Assembly (NCBI RefSeq): GCF_004216755.1
Contig: NZ_SGWZ01000004.1
Location: 62,001-126,000, forward strand
DNA length: 64,000 nucleotides
Reading direction: 5' to 3'
From: Kerstersia gyiorum
GTDB taxonomy: Bacteria; Pseudomonadota; Gammaproteobacteria; Burkholderiales; Burkholderiaceae_B
Part shown: positions 52,418 through 60,753 of the stretch, in pieces
Layout: each line of letters begins with the position of its first letter
Numbering within the stretch: position 1 is the stretch's first letter
Notes under the pieces: model-generated
Seen by the model: the letters and a program-made list of their open reading frames with translations, nothing else
What the model was told of the DNA's origin: nothing
The model's database searches: none
Position numbers and translations under genes: made by a program

Positions 52418-53411
52418 CGAAGGCGGCGCTCAGCTGATCGACGTTTTGCTGCATGGCGGCCAGGCCGCCGCTGCCCAGCAGATACCAGTTGGCGGCATCG
52501 AGATACACCACATGGCCCTTTTGCCAGGCGGCGGTCTTGCGGACCAGTTCATTGTCCAGCAGGCGCTGGGCCGACGTGCCTTCGCGGCCGATGGCGGCAT
52601 CGCGGTCGATCACGAACAGCCATTCGGGGTTGGTCTTCAGGATGTACTCGAAGGAAATGGCCTGTCCGTGCAGCGAAACCTTGAGGTTGGGGTCTGCCGG
52701 CACAATGCCGAAGGCATCGTGCAGCACGCCGAAACGCGAACCCGGGCCGTAAGCGCTCATCTTGCCGCCAGTGGTCAGCACGATCAGGCCGGGGCCGGCC
52801 TGGGCCGCCTTGGCCTTCAGCGCATCTATGGATTCGTGCAGCGTGGCCAGTTTGGCGTCAGCCACATCTTCCTTGTCGAACAGGCCGGCCAGCAGCTTGG
52901 TGTTGTGCTCGAGGCTGCCCAGCAGGTCGGCGGCGTCAGGCGTCAGGTCCACTGTCGGTGCAATGCGCTTGAGCATGTCGTACTTGGGGGCGGAACGGCC
53001 GGCCACCAGTACCAGGTCGGGCTTGGCGGCATTGATGGCCTCATAGTTCGGCTCGAAAGCGGTGCCGGCTTTCAGCACATCGTCCGCGCTGTATTTTTGC
53101 AGGCGTTCAGGCAGCACGGCAGCGCTGGGGACGCCGGCCACCGGCACGCCCAGGGCATCCAGGGTGTCGAGTGTGGCGAAGTCCAGCACGATGAGCTTTT
53201 CTGGTTTGGCCGGCAGCGTGGTGTTGCCTTGTACGTGGGAGACCTCGACCGGTTCGGCCTGCGCGGAGACTGCGGCGCAGCTCAGGATGGCGGCCAGGAC
53301 AGGCGTGAGGCAGGCGCGGGCGACGCGGTGGGTAAACGGGAACTTGCCAGCGGCGGACAGATGAGTAGCGCGGTGCACGGCTTTCTTCCTATAAGAATAC
53401 GTTTCATTCAT
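52404..53411 (-). CDS. Ferric siderophore-binding periplasmic protein (CeuE/FatB-like)
   Basis: A 335-residue type-3 binding protein. The signal region has an unusually long N-terminus (about 50 residues, hydrophobic part ACLTPVLAAILSCAAVSA), perhaps with a start further in than 53411. The mature part shows KLIVLDFATLDTLDALGVPV and ALNAANPDLV-like AINAAKPDLVLVAGRSAPKY. It captures an iron chelate (catechol or similar) in the periplasm. First gene of the importer operon. No TonB receptor gene is in the window. I searched the promoter side for a Fur box and found none that I trust. Confidence 0.9.
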   Translation of the reverse strand: MNETYSYRKKAVHRATHLSAAGKFPFTHRVARACLTPVLAAILSCAAVSAQAEPVEVSHVQGNTTLPAKPEKLIVLDFATLDTLDALGVPVAGVPSAAVLPERLQKYSADDVLKAGTAFEPNYEAINAAKPDLVLVAGRSAPKYDMLKRIAPTVDLTPDAADLLGSLEHNTKLLAGLFDKEDVADAKLATLHESIDALKAKAAQAGPGLIVLTTGGKMSAYGPGSRFGVLHDAFGIVPADPNLKVSLHGQAISFEYILKTNPEWLFVIDRDAAIGREGTSAQRLLDNELVRKTAAWQKGHVVYLDAANWYLLGSGGLAAMQQNVDQLSAAFDEKQ

Positions 53412-53736
53412 TGTCTGACGCCTGATGCGGCCACAAAAAACGGTTTGTAGCCGGCCAGCGGGCGCAGGGCGGATATTTCACGTAGCCGCCTTTATATCGC
53501 CATATGTGGGGCGTGGGCAAACGCCGGGCAATAAAGATAGGAAGCTCAAGACGGGAAAAACGGGGAGACTGTGGGGGGGATACTGGTGTGAGATTGCCTG
53601 TATCGACTGCCGTCTTGTAACAGTTGTTCGTTACAAGATGTGCGGGAAGCTCGTCTTCATCTTTATATTAGGTCATTATTTACTAGCGGCGGCGCGACTC
53701 CCCGGACGTTGCCGGCATTCCAGTCAAAGGATAGCA
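53412..53736. other. Divergent intergenic region (325 bp)
   Basis: It lies between the iron-binding-protein gene (minus) and the hydroxyacyl-CoA dehydrogenase gene (plus), holding the palindrome at 53613-53638 and an AT-rich part at about 53650-53690 with TATATT. No gene is seen. Confidence 0.4.
53613..53638. promoter_or_regulatory. Palindromic operator upstream of the 3-hydroxyacyl-CoA dehydrogenase gene
   Basis: Nine-base perfect arms TCTTGTAAC (53613-53621) and GTTACAAGA (53630-53638) around an eight-base centre. It lies 99 bases before the dehydrogenase start. The regulator is not adjacent. Confidence 0.65.
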
Positions 53737-54594
53737 ATGAGCACCATCAGGAAGGTCACAGTGGTCGGCACGGGCGTGCTGGGTTCCCAGATTGCGTTTC
53801 AAAGCGCCTACAGCGGTTTTGACGTAACGGCATATGCCGTCAATGATCAATCGGCAGAGCAGGCCAGCCAGCGTTTTGCCAAATTGGCGGAAACCTACGT
53901 GCGTGAGGTGCCGGGCGCGGCAGATGGCAAGACTGATGCGGCGGCGGCAAGACTGCACCTGAGCACCGACCTGGCTGCGGCCGTGGCCGATGCCGATCTG
54001 GTCATCGAAGCCATTCCGGAAGTGCTTGCCATCAAACAGGAAACCTACGCCAGGCTGGCGGGCCTGGCGCCGGCCAGGACTATCTTCGCCACCAATTCGT
54101 CTACCTTGCTGCCCAGCGCCATCAAAGATGCCACTGGCCGTCCGGATCGTTTCCTGGCCCTGCACTTCGCCAACCAGATATGGAAGTTCAATACGGCGGA
54201 AATCATGGGCACGTCCGATACCGATCCCGCCGTGTTCGATGCCCTGGTGCAGTTTGCCGCGGATATTGGCATGGTGCCCATTCCCGTGCGCAAGGAGAAG
54301 GCTGGGTACGTACTCAATTCGTTGCTGGTGCCCTTGCTCAATGCCGCCGCGGAACTGGCGGAAGGCGGCTATGCCGACCCGCATGATGTGGACAAGGTAT
54401 GGCGCATCGCCACCGGCGCGCCCATGGGGCCATTCCAGATCTATGACATCATCGGCCTGAATACGCCGTACAACATCCTGTCGCAGGGCGGGGAACGTGA
54501 ACGCAGGCTGGCGAACTGGTTGAAGGAAAACTATCTCGACCAGGGCAAGTTGGGCGTTGCCAGCGGCGAGGGCTTCTACAAGTACGAAAAATAG
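53737..54594 (+). CDS. 3-hydroxyacyl-CoA dehydrogenase (3-hydroxybutyryl-CoA type)
   Basis: A 285-residue NAD-dependent dehydrogenase. The N-terminal Rossmann motif is VTVVGTGVLGSQIAFQSAYS. The catalytic region is ATNSSTLLPSAI with the histidine-containing LHFANQIW (here in place of the usual HFFNP-like motif). The C-terminal domain ends ASGEGFYKYEK. It would oxidise 3-hydroxyacyl-CoA, often 3-hydroxybutyryl-CoA. ATG 53737 starts the NAD domain directly; the in-frame start at 53425 crosses the operator. A stand-alone gene with its own palindrome upstream. Confidence 0.9.
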   Translation: MSTIRKVTVVGTGVLGSQIAFQSAYSGFDVTAYAVNDQSAEQASQRFAKLAETYVREVPGAADGKTDAAAARLHLSTDLAAAVADADLVIEAIPEVLAIKQETYARLAGLAPARTIFATNSSTLLPSAIKDATGRPDRFLALHFANQIWKFNTAEIMGTSDTDPAVFDALVQFAADIGMVPIPVRKEKAGYVLNSLLVPLLNAAAELAEGGYADPHDVDKVWRIATGAPMGPFQIYDIIGLNTPYNILSQGGERERRLANWLKENYLDQGKLGVASGEGFYKYEK

Positions 54595-54597
54595 GCG

Positions 54598-54659
54598 AAC
54601 CTGTGGCAGAGCCGGGCCAGGCGGGCGGCACTGCTTGCGGCCTGGCTGCTACAGGTTTT
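54598..54659 (+). terminator. Terminator after the hydroxyacyl-CoA dehydrogenase gene
   Basis: Outer arms AACCTGT (54598-54604) and ACAGGTT (54651-54657), with GCAG/CTGC and CCAGGC/GCCTGG stacked inside, followed by TTTT. It overlaps the end of the convergent LysR gene by a few bases. Confidence 0.6.
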
Positions 54660-55569
54660 CCCTGGGGGCGGAAAAATCAACGCAACCCGCCAGCAGTTCG
54701 CGCATCGCCAGGATCAGCGGGCGTTCGTCACTGCGGCGCCACTGGACCGAATACAGCAAGGGAGCCAGCGGTTGCCGGTGCTCCAGGCGCGCAAGCGGTT
54801 GCCGATCGTTGGCGTGCAAGGCCCAGCCGCAGGGCAGGAAACCGACACCCAGGCCGCGCCGCAGCATGCCGGCCACGGCCGTCCAGTTGTTGCAGGACAG
54901 CCGCGTGACATGATGGATCTGCTGGCTCATCAGCCAATCGTCGAGAATACGCGTCGTGCCGGCGCCAGCGGGCAAGGTGATGAGCGGCAGTTCCTGCAGC
55001 AAGGCGGCCGGGTCGCGCTGCCTGGCTTTGCGGCCGGCCAGTAGCGCTGGCGCAGCCACCCATTCGAAATCCGCACGTCCGATGGGTTGGGACAGGATAT
55101 CGCTGCGTGAAGAACGCCCTGCAATCACGGCCAGGTCCAGTTTGCCGGCGGCCAGCCGCTGTTCCAGTGGAGCGCCCATATCCACGTCCAGCGCGAGCTG
55201 CAAGGCGGGATGCAATGCCCGCACCTGTGCCGCGAAGTCCGGCAGCCAGCTCAGCGCCGACAGTTCTCCTGCGCCCAGTTCGAAGGTGCCGTTCAGGCTG
55301 GCGCCCTGGTTGCCGGCCGCCTGTTGCAGGGCCTGTGCGGCATCAAGCGCCGCCAGCGCCACGGGCAACAGGCGCTGGCCGTCATGCGTCAGCGTGGCGC
55401 GGTTGCCGCGCCTGTCGAATAACTGTACGCCCAGTGCGGCTTCCAGCTCGCTGATGCGCTTGGACAGCGACGACAGCGATAGATGCAAGCGTTGCGCCGC
55501 CGTGGCGAAGTTGGAGCAGGTCGCGGCGCGATAGAACGCTTCTATCTGCTTGAGGGTGGGGGGCATCAT
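54649..55569 (-). CDS. LysR-family transcriptional regulator
   Basis: A 306-residue regulator: helix-turn-helix at residues ~4-62 (LKQIEAFYRAATCSNFATAA and LSLSSLSKRISELEAALGVQ), then a substrate-binding domain from ~90. Start at 55569 (MMPPTLKQ); the longer in-frame reading to 55818 lies in the intergenic region. It diverges from the alpha-hydroxy-acid oxidase operon at 55904 and is its probable regulator; LysR proteins usually activate the divergent genes on binding a pathway metabolite. Confidence 0.9.
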   Translation of the reverse strand: MMPPTLKQIEAFYRAATCSNFATAAQRLHLSLSSLSKRISELEAALGVQLFDRRGNRATLTHDGQRLLPVALAALDAAQALQQAAGNQGASLNGTFELGAGELSALSWLPDFAAQVRALHPALQLALDVDMGAPLEQRLAAGKLDLAVIAGRSSRSDILSQPIGRADFEWVAAPALLAGRKARQRDPAALLQELPLITLPAGAGTTRILDDWLMSQQIHHVTRLSCNNWTAVAGMLRRGLGVGFLPCGWALHANDRQPLARLEHRQPLAPLLYSVQWRRSDERPLILAMRELLAGCVDFSAPRENL

Positions 55570-55903
55570 GGGCGTGCGTGGGGAGGATAAGTGGGTGTAT
55601 TGGAACGCGGGCTGCCGACCGGGGTGAAACCGGGGCCAGGATGAAAGAAGGCTGGTGGCAACGGTTGGCGGGGGCAGGCAGGCATAGGGGTAAATACCAG
55701 GTTTGATGTGAGTGCCTGCGGCTTTTCGCCGAGGCATTCGGTAATCGGATCGGCTGCGCGGCCAGTAAAACCGCCACACCAGGCATTCATTGCCAGATTT
55801 TTGTTCGATTTTATTCAATCTAAGCCGGGTGTTTATTTCAATTTACCAAAGAAAGTGCCATTTCTAGAATGCGCCTCATCGTTGTATTCAAGGCGCAGCA
55901 CCC
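55570..55903. other. LysR/oxidase divergent region (334 bp)
   Basis: Contains the likely promoter of the oxidase operon (55842-55870) and an AT-rich area at 55795-55870. I found no distinct LysR box of high quality and no further gene. Confidence 0.4.
55842..55870 (+). promoter_or_regulatory. Candidate promoter of the oxidase operon
   Basis: TTTACC (55842-55847), 17 bases, TAGAAT (55865-55870). It lies 33 bases before the start codon at 55904 in the LysR-divergent gap. Confidence 0.5.
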
Positions 55904-57106
55904 ATGTCTGTTTTTCAACCGAACGCAAAATCAAAGGCAAGCGAGCCCCGCAGACTGCGCGGCGTGCTGAACTTGCAGGATTTCGAGCGCCAGGCCCGGC
56001 GGCACTTACCCAGGCCGCTGTTCGAGTATGTCGCCGGTACCGTGGAGGATGGCCGCGCCGGACGCGACAACCAGCATGCCTTGCTGGAATACGGCCTGCT
56101 GCCACGCATTCTGACGGACGTGTCCGGACGCAGCCAGAAAGTCGAACTGTTCGGCCGCACCTATGACAGCCCCTTCGGTATTGCCCCCATGGGCCTGGCC
56201 GCGCTGACCGCCTACCGTGGCGACGTCGTGCTGGCCCGCGCTGCGCGTGCTGCGAATATTCCTGCAGTCCTGAGCGGCACTTCCGTCATTCCGCTGGAAA
56301 CTGTCATGGAAGATGTGCCGGGGACCTGGTTCCAGGCCTATCTGCCCGGGGATTCCGAACGCATTGCCGCCTTGCTGGACCGTGTGGCGCGTACCGGATG
56401 CGATACGCTGGTCGTGACAGTGGATATCCCCGTCAATGCCAATCGCGAAAATAATATCCGCGCCGGTTTCTCCACGCCGCTCAAGCCCAGCTTGCGGCTG
56501 GCCTGGGATGGCCTGACGCGGCCTTCCTGGCTGTTCGGCACCTTTCTGCGTACGCTGGCGCGTCACGGCATGCCGCATTTTGAGAACTCTTTCGCGACGC
56601 GCGGCGCGCCCATCCTGTCGGCCACGGTGCTGCGGGATTTCACTGCCCGGGACCATCTCAACTGGCGCCATTTCGCTGAAATCCGCCGTCAATGGCACGG
56701 TAACCTGGTGATCAAGGGCATCTTGCATCCGGCCGACGCGAAGCTGGCCCGCGAGCATGGTGCGGATGCCGTCATCGTCTCCAACCACGGGGGCCGCCAG
56801 CTCGACGGTGCCATCTCGCCGTTGCGCTCCCTGCAGGCGGTCGTGGCTGCTGTGCCGGACCTGCCCGTTCTGGTTGACAGTGGTTTTCGGCGCGGTTCGG
56901 ACGTGATGGTTGCGCTGGCGATGGGGGCACGCATGGTCTTTGTCGGACGCCCCTTCAATTACGCCGCCGCCATTGCCGGCGAAGCGGGCGTTGCCCATGG
57001 CATCAGGCTGTTGCGCGAGGAAATCGACCGCAACATGGGGATGCTGGGCATCAACCGTTGCGATGAACTGACTCCCGCGTGCCTGGTGCCGCGCACTATT
57101 TCCTGA
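55904..57106 (+). CDS. FMN-dependent alpha-hydroxy-acid oxidase/dehydrogenase
   Basis: A 400-residue TIM-barrel flavoprotein of the glycolate oxidase/L-lactate dehydrogenase/mandelate dehydrogenase family. The N-terminal YVAGTVEDGRAGRDNQHAL and GIAPMGLAALTAYRGDVVLA are typical. The active-site base is the histidine in VIVSNHGGRQLDGAISPLRS; FMN phosphate loops are LVDSGFRRGSDVMVALAMGA. It oxidises a 2-hydroxy acid to the 2-oxo acid. The hydrolase and MFS carrier that follow suggest an imported hydroxy acid, but its identity is not visible. Confidence 0.9.
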   Translation: MSVFQPNAKSKASEPRRLRGVLNLQDFERQARRHLPRPLFEYVAGTVEDGRAGRDNQHALLEYGLLPRILTDVSGRSQKVELFGRTYDSPFGIAPMGLAALTAYRGDVVLARAARAANIPAVLSGTSVIPLETVMEDVPGTWFQAYLPGDSERIAALLDRVARTGCDTLVVTVDIPVNANRENNIRAGFSTPLKPSLRLAWDGLTRPSWLFGTFLRTLARHGMPHFENSFATRGAPILSATVLRDFTARDHLNWRHFAEIRRQWHGNLVIKGILHPADAKLAREHGADAVIVSNHGGRQLDGAISPLRSLQAVVAAVPDLPVLVDSGFRRGSDVMVALAMGARMVFVGRPFNYAAAIAGEAGVAHGIRLLREEIDRNMGMLGINRCDELTPACLVPRTIS

Positions 57107-57130
57107 TCTTACCCACAGCGAGGACACTCC

Positions 57131-58027
57131 ATGTCTAGCCATCCTCAAACCGAAACCGCAGCCCTGTGCCGCGCGCCGCTGGCGCAATTCGAAGCGCCTG
57201 CTTTCGATGTTCCTCCGGGCGCCGTCGATACGCACGCCCACGTCGTGGCCGACAGCGACGCCTATCCGATGGTGGCCAATCGCAGCTATACGCCGCCGCC
57301 GGCGCCTGAGCAGAAATATCTGGCGATGCTCGACAGCAACCACATGAGTCATGGCGTTCTGATTCAGATCAGTGTCTATGGCACCGACAACCGCTACATG
57401 CTGGAAGTGCTGCGGCGCAACCCCCAGCGCTTGCGCGGCATTGCCGTGGTCGACGCAGATATCAGCGATCGCGAACTGCTGGCCATGCACGAAGCCGGCG
57501 TGCGCGGCTTGCGCATCAATGTCCTGTTCGGCGGCGGCATCGGCTTTGAGGCCATGGAGCGGCTGGCGGCGCGCATTGCGCCGTTGGGCTGGCACATGCA
57601 ATTCCTGATGGATGTGCGCGATTTGCCGGAATTGATGCCGCGCATGACACGCCTGCCCGTGCCAGGGGTGATCGACCACATGGGACATGCGCCGGTTTCG
57701 ATGGGGCTGGATGCGCCGGGCTACCAGGCCATGCGCAGCCTGGTGGCGGACCATGGCTTCTGGGTCAAGCTCTCTGGCGCTTATCGCATCAGCGACGATT
57801 TCGAGGCGTTCCGCGATGTGCAGCCCCTGGCGCAGTCGCTCATCGAACTGGCGCCGGACCGCATGGTGTGGGGCAGCGACTGGCCGCACGTGGCGCGCGA
57901 GCAGATGCCCGATACCGGCAAGCTGCTGAACCTGTTGCCGCAATGGGCGCCGGACGCAACGACGCGCCGCCGCATCCTGGTCGACAACCCGGCCCGGCTC
58001 TACGGTTTTCCTGCCACGCCCGCCTGA
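57131..58027 (+). CDS. Amidohydrolase-2 family hydrolase (2-pyrone-4,6-dicarboxylate lactonase-like)
   Basis: A 298-residue TIM-barrel hydrolase. The N-terminal metal site is GAVDTHAHVVADSDAYPM, and HMQFLMDVRDLPELMPRM and VIDHMGHAPVSM (histidine) follow. The C-terminal aspartate is in RMVWGSDWPHVAREQMPD. Relatives cleave lactones or decarboxylate aromatic ring-cleavage products, such as LigI. It lies 24 bases after the oxidase gene and is probably co-transcribed. The substrate is unknown. Confidence 0.88.
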   Translation: MSSHPQTETAALCRAPLAQFEAPAFDVPPGAVDTHAHVVADSDAYPMVANRSYTPPPAPEQKYLAMLDSNHMSHGVLIQISVYGTDNRYMLEVLRRNPQRLRGIAVVDADISDRELLAMHEAGVRGLRINVLFGGGIGFEAMERLAARIAPLGWHMQFLMDVRDLPELMPRMTRLPVPGVIDHMGHAPVSMGLDAPGYQAMRSLVADHGFWVKLSGAYRISDDFEAFRDVQPLAQSLIELAPDRMVWGSDWPHVAREQMPDTGKLLNLLPQWAPDATTRRRILVDNPARLYGFPATPA

Positions 58028-58080
58028 AGGCGGCAGGCAGCATGGTGGCAAACAGATATCCATAAACAGGAGACAGAATC

Positions 58081-59310
58081 ATGAGCTGGTATTCGGAACT
58101 TTCCCCCAAGGAACGGAAAACCTTTATTGCCGCGTTTGGCGGCTGGGCGCTGGATGCGCTGGATTTCATGGTGTTCACTTTCGTCATCACGACCTTGATC
58201 ACCTTGTTCAATATCGACCGCACCCAGGCCGGGATGCTGGGCACGGTCACGCTGCTGTTCTCGGCGGTGGGCGGCTGGCTGGCTGGTATCCTGGCGGACC
58301 GCTACGGCAGGGTGCGCGTGCTGCAGGCGACTATCCTATGGTTCTCGCTGTGCACGGTATTGATCGGCTTTGCACAGAATTTCGAGCAGGTGTTCGTACT
58401 GCGGGCATTGCAGGGCCTGGGCTTCGGCGGGGAATGGGCAGTGGGTTCCGTGCTGATGGGCGAAATCGTCCGCACCCAATACCGTGGCCGCGCCGTGGGC
58501 ACGGTGCAGAGCGGCTGGGCGATCGGCTGGGGCTTGGCGGCGCTTCTATATACGGTGGCTTTCAGCGTGCTGCCTGAAGACTGGGCCTGGCGTTCGCTGT
58601 TCTGGATCGGCGTGATTCCGGCGCTGCTGGTGCTGTACATCCGCCGTCACGTGCCCGAGCCTGAAATCTTCGAGCGCACCAAGAAAGAACAGGCCAGCCG
58701 TGGTGAGCGCAGTTCGCCGTGGAAGATATTTTCCCCGGCGCTGCTCAAGACCACGGTGCTGAGCGCCATTCTATGCACCGGCGTTCAGGGCGGCTATTAC
58801 GCCGTGACCACCTGGTTGCCGACCTTCCTCAAGAGCGAACGGCAGTTGTCCGTGGTTGGTACCGGCGGCTACCTGATGGTCATCATCCTGGGGTCGTTCA
58901 TCGGCTATATCGTGGGCGCCTACCTCACGGATCGCTTGGGGCGCCGGGCCAACCTGCTGATTTTTGCCGTGATCTCGTGCATCAGCGTCTATGCCTACAC
59001 GCAGTTCCAGCTGAGCAACGAGCAGATGCTGTACCTGGGCTTCCCGCTGGGATTTGCGGCGTCGGGGATTTTCAGTGGCATGGGCGCCTATCTGACTGAG
59101 CTGTTCCCCTCGGATGTGCGGGCCACCGGGCAGGGCTTTGCCTACAATTTCGGCCGTGGCGTAGGGGCCTTGTTCCCTAGCCTGGTGGGCTACCTCTCCG
59201 GCGTGACGGGGTTGGGCATGGCGATCGGGATATTCGCAGGTACGGCCTATGCCGTCGTGTTGGTGACGGCTTTGCTGCTGCCTGAAACCAAGGGCCGGGA
59301 AATCGAGTAA
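58081..59310 (+). CDS. MFS transporter (organic-acid/aromatic-acid symporter type)
   Basis: A 409-residue, 12-helix major facilitator of the sugar/acid symporter type (AAHS/NanT-like). The start LSPKERKTFIAAFGGWALDA, helix-1 DALDFMVFTFV and loop 2-3 GILADRYGRVRVLQATILWF (motif A) are typical. Loop 8-9 reads YLTDRLGRRANLLIFA. It probably imports the acid handled by the oxidase and hydrolase encoded just upstream. Last gene of the operon, with a terminator following. Confidence 0.91.
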   Translation: MSWYSELSPKERKTFIAAFGGWALDALDFMVFTFVITTLITLFNIDRTQAGMLGTVTLLFSAVGGWLAGILADRYGRVRVLQATILWFSLCTVLIGFAQNFEQVFVLRALQGLGFGGEWAVGSVLMGEIVRTQYRGRAVGTVQSGWAIGWGLAALLYTVAFSVLPEDWAWRSLFWIGVIPALLVLYIRRHVPEPEIFERTKKEQASRGERSSPWKIFSPALLKTTVLSAILCTGVQGGYYAVTTWLPTFLKSERQLSVVGTGGYLMVIILGSFIGYIVGAYLTDRLGRRANLLIFAVISCISVYAYTQFQLSNEQMLYLGFPLGFAASGIFSGMGAYLTELFPSDVRATGQGFAYNFGRGVGALFPSLVGYLSGVTGLGMAIGIFAGTAYAVVLVTALLLPETKGREIE

Positions 59311-59341
59311 GTTTTGCCTGCGGGCACCGGCAAACCTGCGG

Positions 59342-59379
59342 AACGCGCCGTTCAACAATTGGGTGAACGGCGCGTTTTC
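59342..59379 (+). terminator. Rho-independent terminator of the oxidase-MFS operon
   Basis: Thirteen-base perfect arms (59342-59354 and 59364-59376; core AACGCGCCGTTCA) with TTTT (59375-59378) at the end. Confidence 0.85.
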
Positions 59380-59409
59380 ATGTGCCGGGGCATGGCGCCG
59401 GGCGGTGGT

Positions 59410-59437
59410 TTGTGTAAATCTGCAAAGGGTATACAAT
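59410..59437 (+). promoter_or_regulatory. Candidate promoter of the hisZ leader
   Basis: TTGTGT (59410-59415), 16 bases, TACAAT (59432-59437). Transcription would start near 59444, about 140 bases before hisZ. Confidence 0.55.
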
Positions 59438-59443
59438 AACCCG

Positions 59444-59530
59444 TAAGCTAATTGCAGGAAGTTTGTCTGGCACAGACCCTGCGTTACTCCTAGGCGGCTT
59501 GCCGGGCTTACGCCCCAAGCCGCTTTTTGT
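59444..59530 (+). ncRNA. Structured leader RNA of hisZ: nested hairpin plus terminator-like hairpin
   Basis: From the predicted start: GCAGG (59454-59458) pairs with CCTGC (59478-59482), and inside it GTCTG (59465-59469) pairs with CAGAC (59473-59477). Then GCGGCTTG (59494-59501) pairs with CAAGCCGC (59516-59523) and is followed directly by five T (59524-59528). This is an intrinsic terminator in the leader of hisZ. It could be a small RNA of about 85 bases, or a transcription attenuator with the first hairpin as sensor. I know no family name for it. Which of the two it is cannot be told from sequence alone. Confidence 0.55.
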
Positions 59531-59583
59531 TTGCCCGCGCACTTTGCGCAAGCGTATCCAGTTTTGGGAATTGCTGAAATATC

Positions 59584-60753
59584 ATGATGGGCGATTGGTT
59601 GCTTCCGGAAGGGATTGCCGACACATTGCCGGCAGAAGCACGACGCATCGAAGAGTTGCGCCGCAAGCTGCTGGATCTCTACCGGGTTTATGGCTATGAG
59701 CTGGTGGCGCCGCCACTGGTCGAATACATAGATTCACTGTTGTCGGGTACCGGGCGGGACCTGAGCCTGCGTACTTTCAAGCTGGTGGACCAGCTGTCTG
59801 GCCGCACGCTTGGCATCCGGGCCGACATGACGCGCCAGGTGACGCGCATAGACGCACACCTGCTGAATCGCGATGCGGTCACGCGTCTGTGCTATTGCGG
59901 CTCGGTGTTGCATACCCGTCCCGCCGGCCTGTTGGCGCGGCGCGAACTGTTGCAGATCGGCGCCGAGCTGTACGGGCATGCCGGCGTCGAGGCCGACCTC
60001 GAAATCGTTCGCCTGGCGTTTGCCAGCGTGCGCGTGGCCGGGGTCGTGGATGCCCGCCTGGATCTCTATCACCCTGGGTTGGCGCAGTCCATCCTGGATG
60101 CCGATGCGGCCATCGCTCCGCATGCGGAAGCGGTTTTCACCCTGTTGCGCGACAAGGACATCCCCGGCCTGCGTGAGCTGGCGGCAGTTGTGCCTGGCGT
60201 GGCTGCGGCCACCTGGACGGCACTGGAGCGCCTGCCCAACCTCTATGGCGGCCTGGAAGTGCTGGACCAGGCACGCCAGTGCCTGCCCGCCTTGCCGGGT
60301 GTCACGGCGGCGCTGGACCAGCTGCAGACGACGGCGCAGGCCCTGGATGTTCCCTGCATCAGCATCGACCTGGCGGAAGTCGGGGGCTATGGTTATCACT
60401 CCGGCGTCACGTTCGCCATCTATGCGCAGGGCTGGCACGATGAAATCGTCCGTGGCGGCCGCTACGACAAGGTGGGCGAATCCGGTTTGCGGGCCCGGCC
60501 CGCGACAGGGTTCAGTCTGGACCTGCGCAAGCTGGCGGCGGGCCTGCAGCCGGCCCAGGCGTCCCCGGCGATCCGTGCGCCCTGGAGCACCGATCCGGTG
60601 CTGGAAAAAGTGGTGCACGAACTGCGCAGCCGGGGCGAAGTCGTGGTGCAGATGCTGCCCGGCCACGAGCACGAACAGGACGAGTTTTTCTGCGACAGAG
60701 AACTTTACGAACATGAAGGGGCCTGGAAGCTGCGCTCGCTGGAGCGTGCCTGA
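59584..60753 (+). CDS. hisZ: ATP phosphoribosyltransferase regulatory subunit
   Basis: A 389-residue protein related to class-II histidyl-tRNA synthetase that partners the short HisG in histidine biosynthesis. The start WLLPEGIADTLPAEARRIEE, motif-2-like RELLQIGAELYGHAGVEADL and GIRADMTRQVTRIDAHLL are typical HisZ. Starts at 59584 or 59587 (two ATG). In relatives it is usually preceded by hflX-hflK-hflC; here the upstream neighbour is an unrelated transporter gene, though purA follows as usual. Its leader carries the RNA described at 59444-59530. Confidence 0.93.
   Translation: MMGDWLLPEGIADTLPAEARRIEELRRKLLDLYRVYGYELVAPPLVEYIDSLLSGTGRDLSLRTFKLVDQLSGRTLGIRADMTRQVTRIDAHLLNRDAVTRLCYCGSVLHTRPAGLLARRELLQIGAELYGHAGVEADLEIVRLAFASVRVAGVVDARLDLYHPGLAQSILDADAAIAPHAEAVFTLLRDKDIPGLRELAAVVPGVAAATWTALERLPNLYGGLEVLDQARQCLPALPGVTAALDQLQTTAQALDVPCISIDLAEVGGYGYHSGVTFAIYAQGWHDEIVRGGRYDKVGESGLRARPATGFSLDLRKLAAGLQPAQASPAIRAPWSTDPVLEKVVHELRSRGEVVVQMLPGHEHEQDEFFCDRELYEHEGAWKLRSLERA

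Noticed and set aside
53380..53480. A Fur box before the siderophore-binding-protein gene
   Set aside because: AT-rich pieces are present, but none comes near the 19-base Fur consensus by eye.
56006..58063. A 685-codon minus-strand open frame
   Set aside because: Antisense of the oxidase and hydrolase genes, which have clear motifs.
59444..59530. A tRNA gene in the hisZ leader
   Set aside because: The hairpins do not make a cloverleaf, and there is no TTCGA-type loop or acceptor pairing. The T-run points to a terminator.
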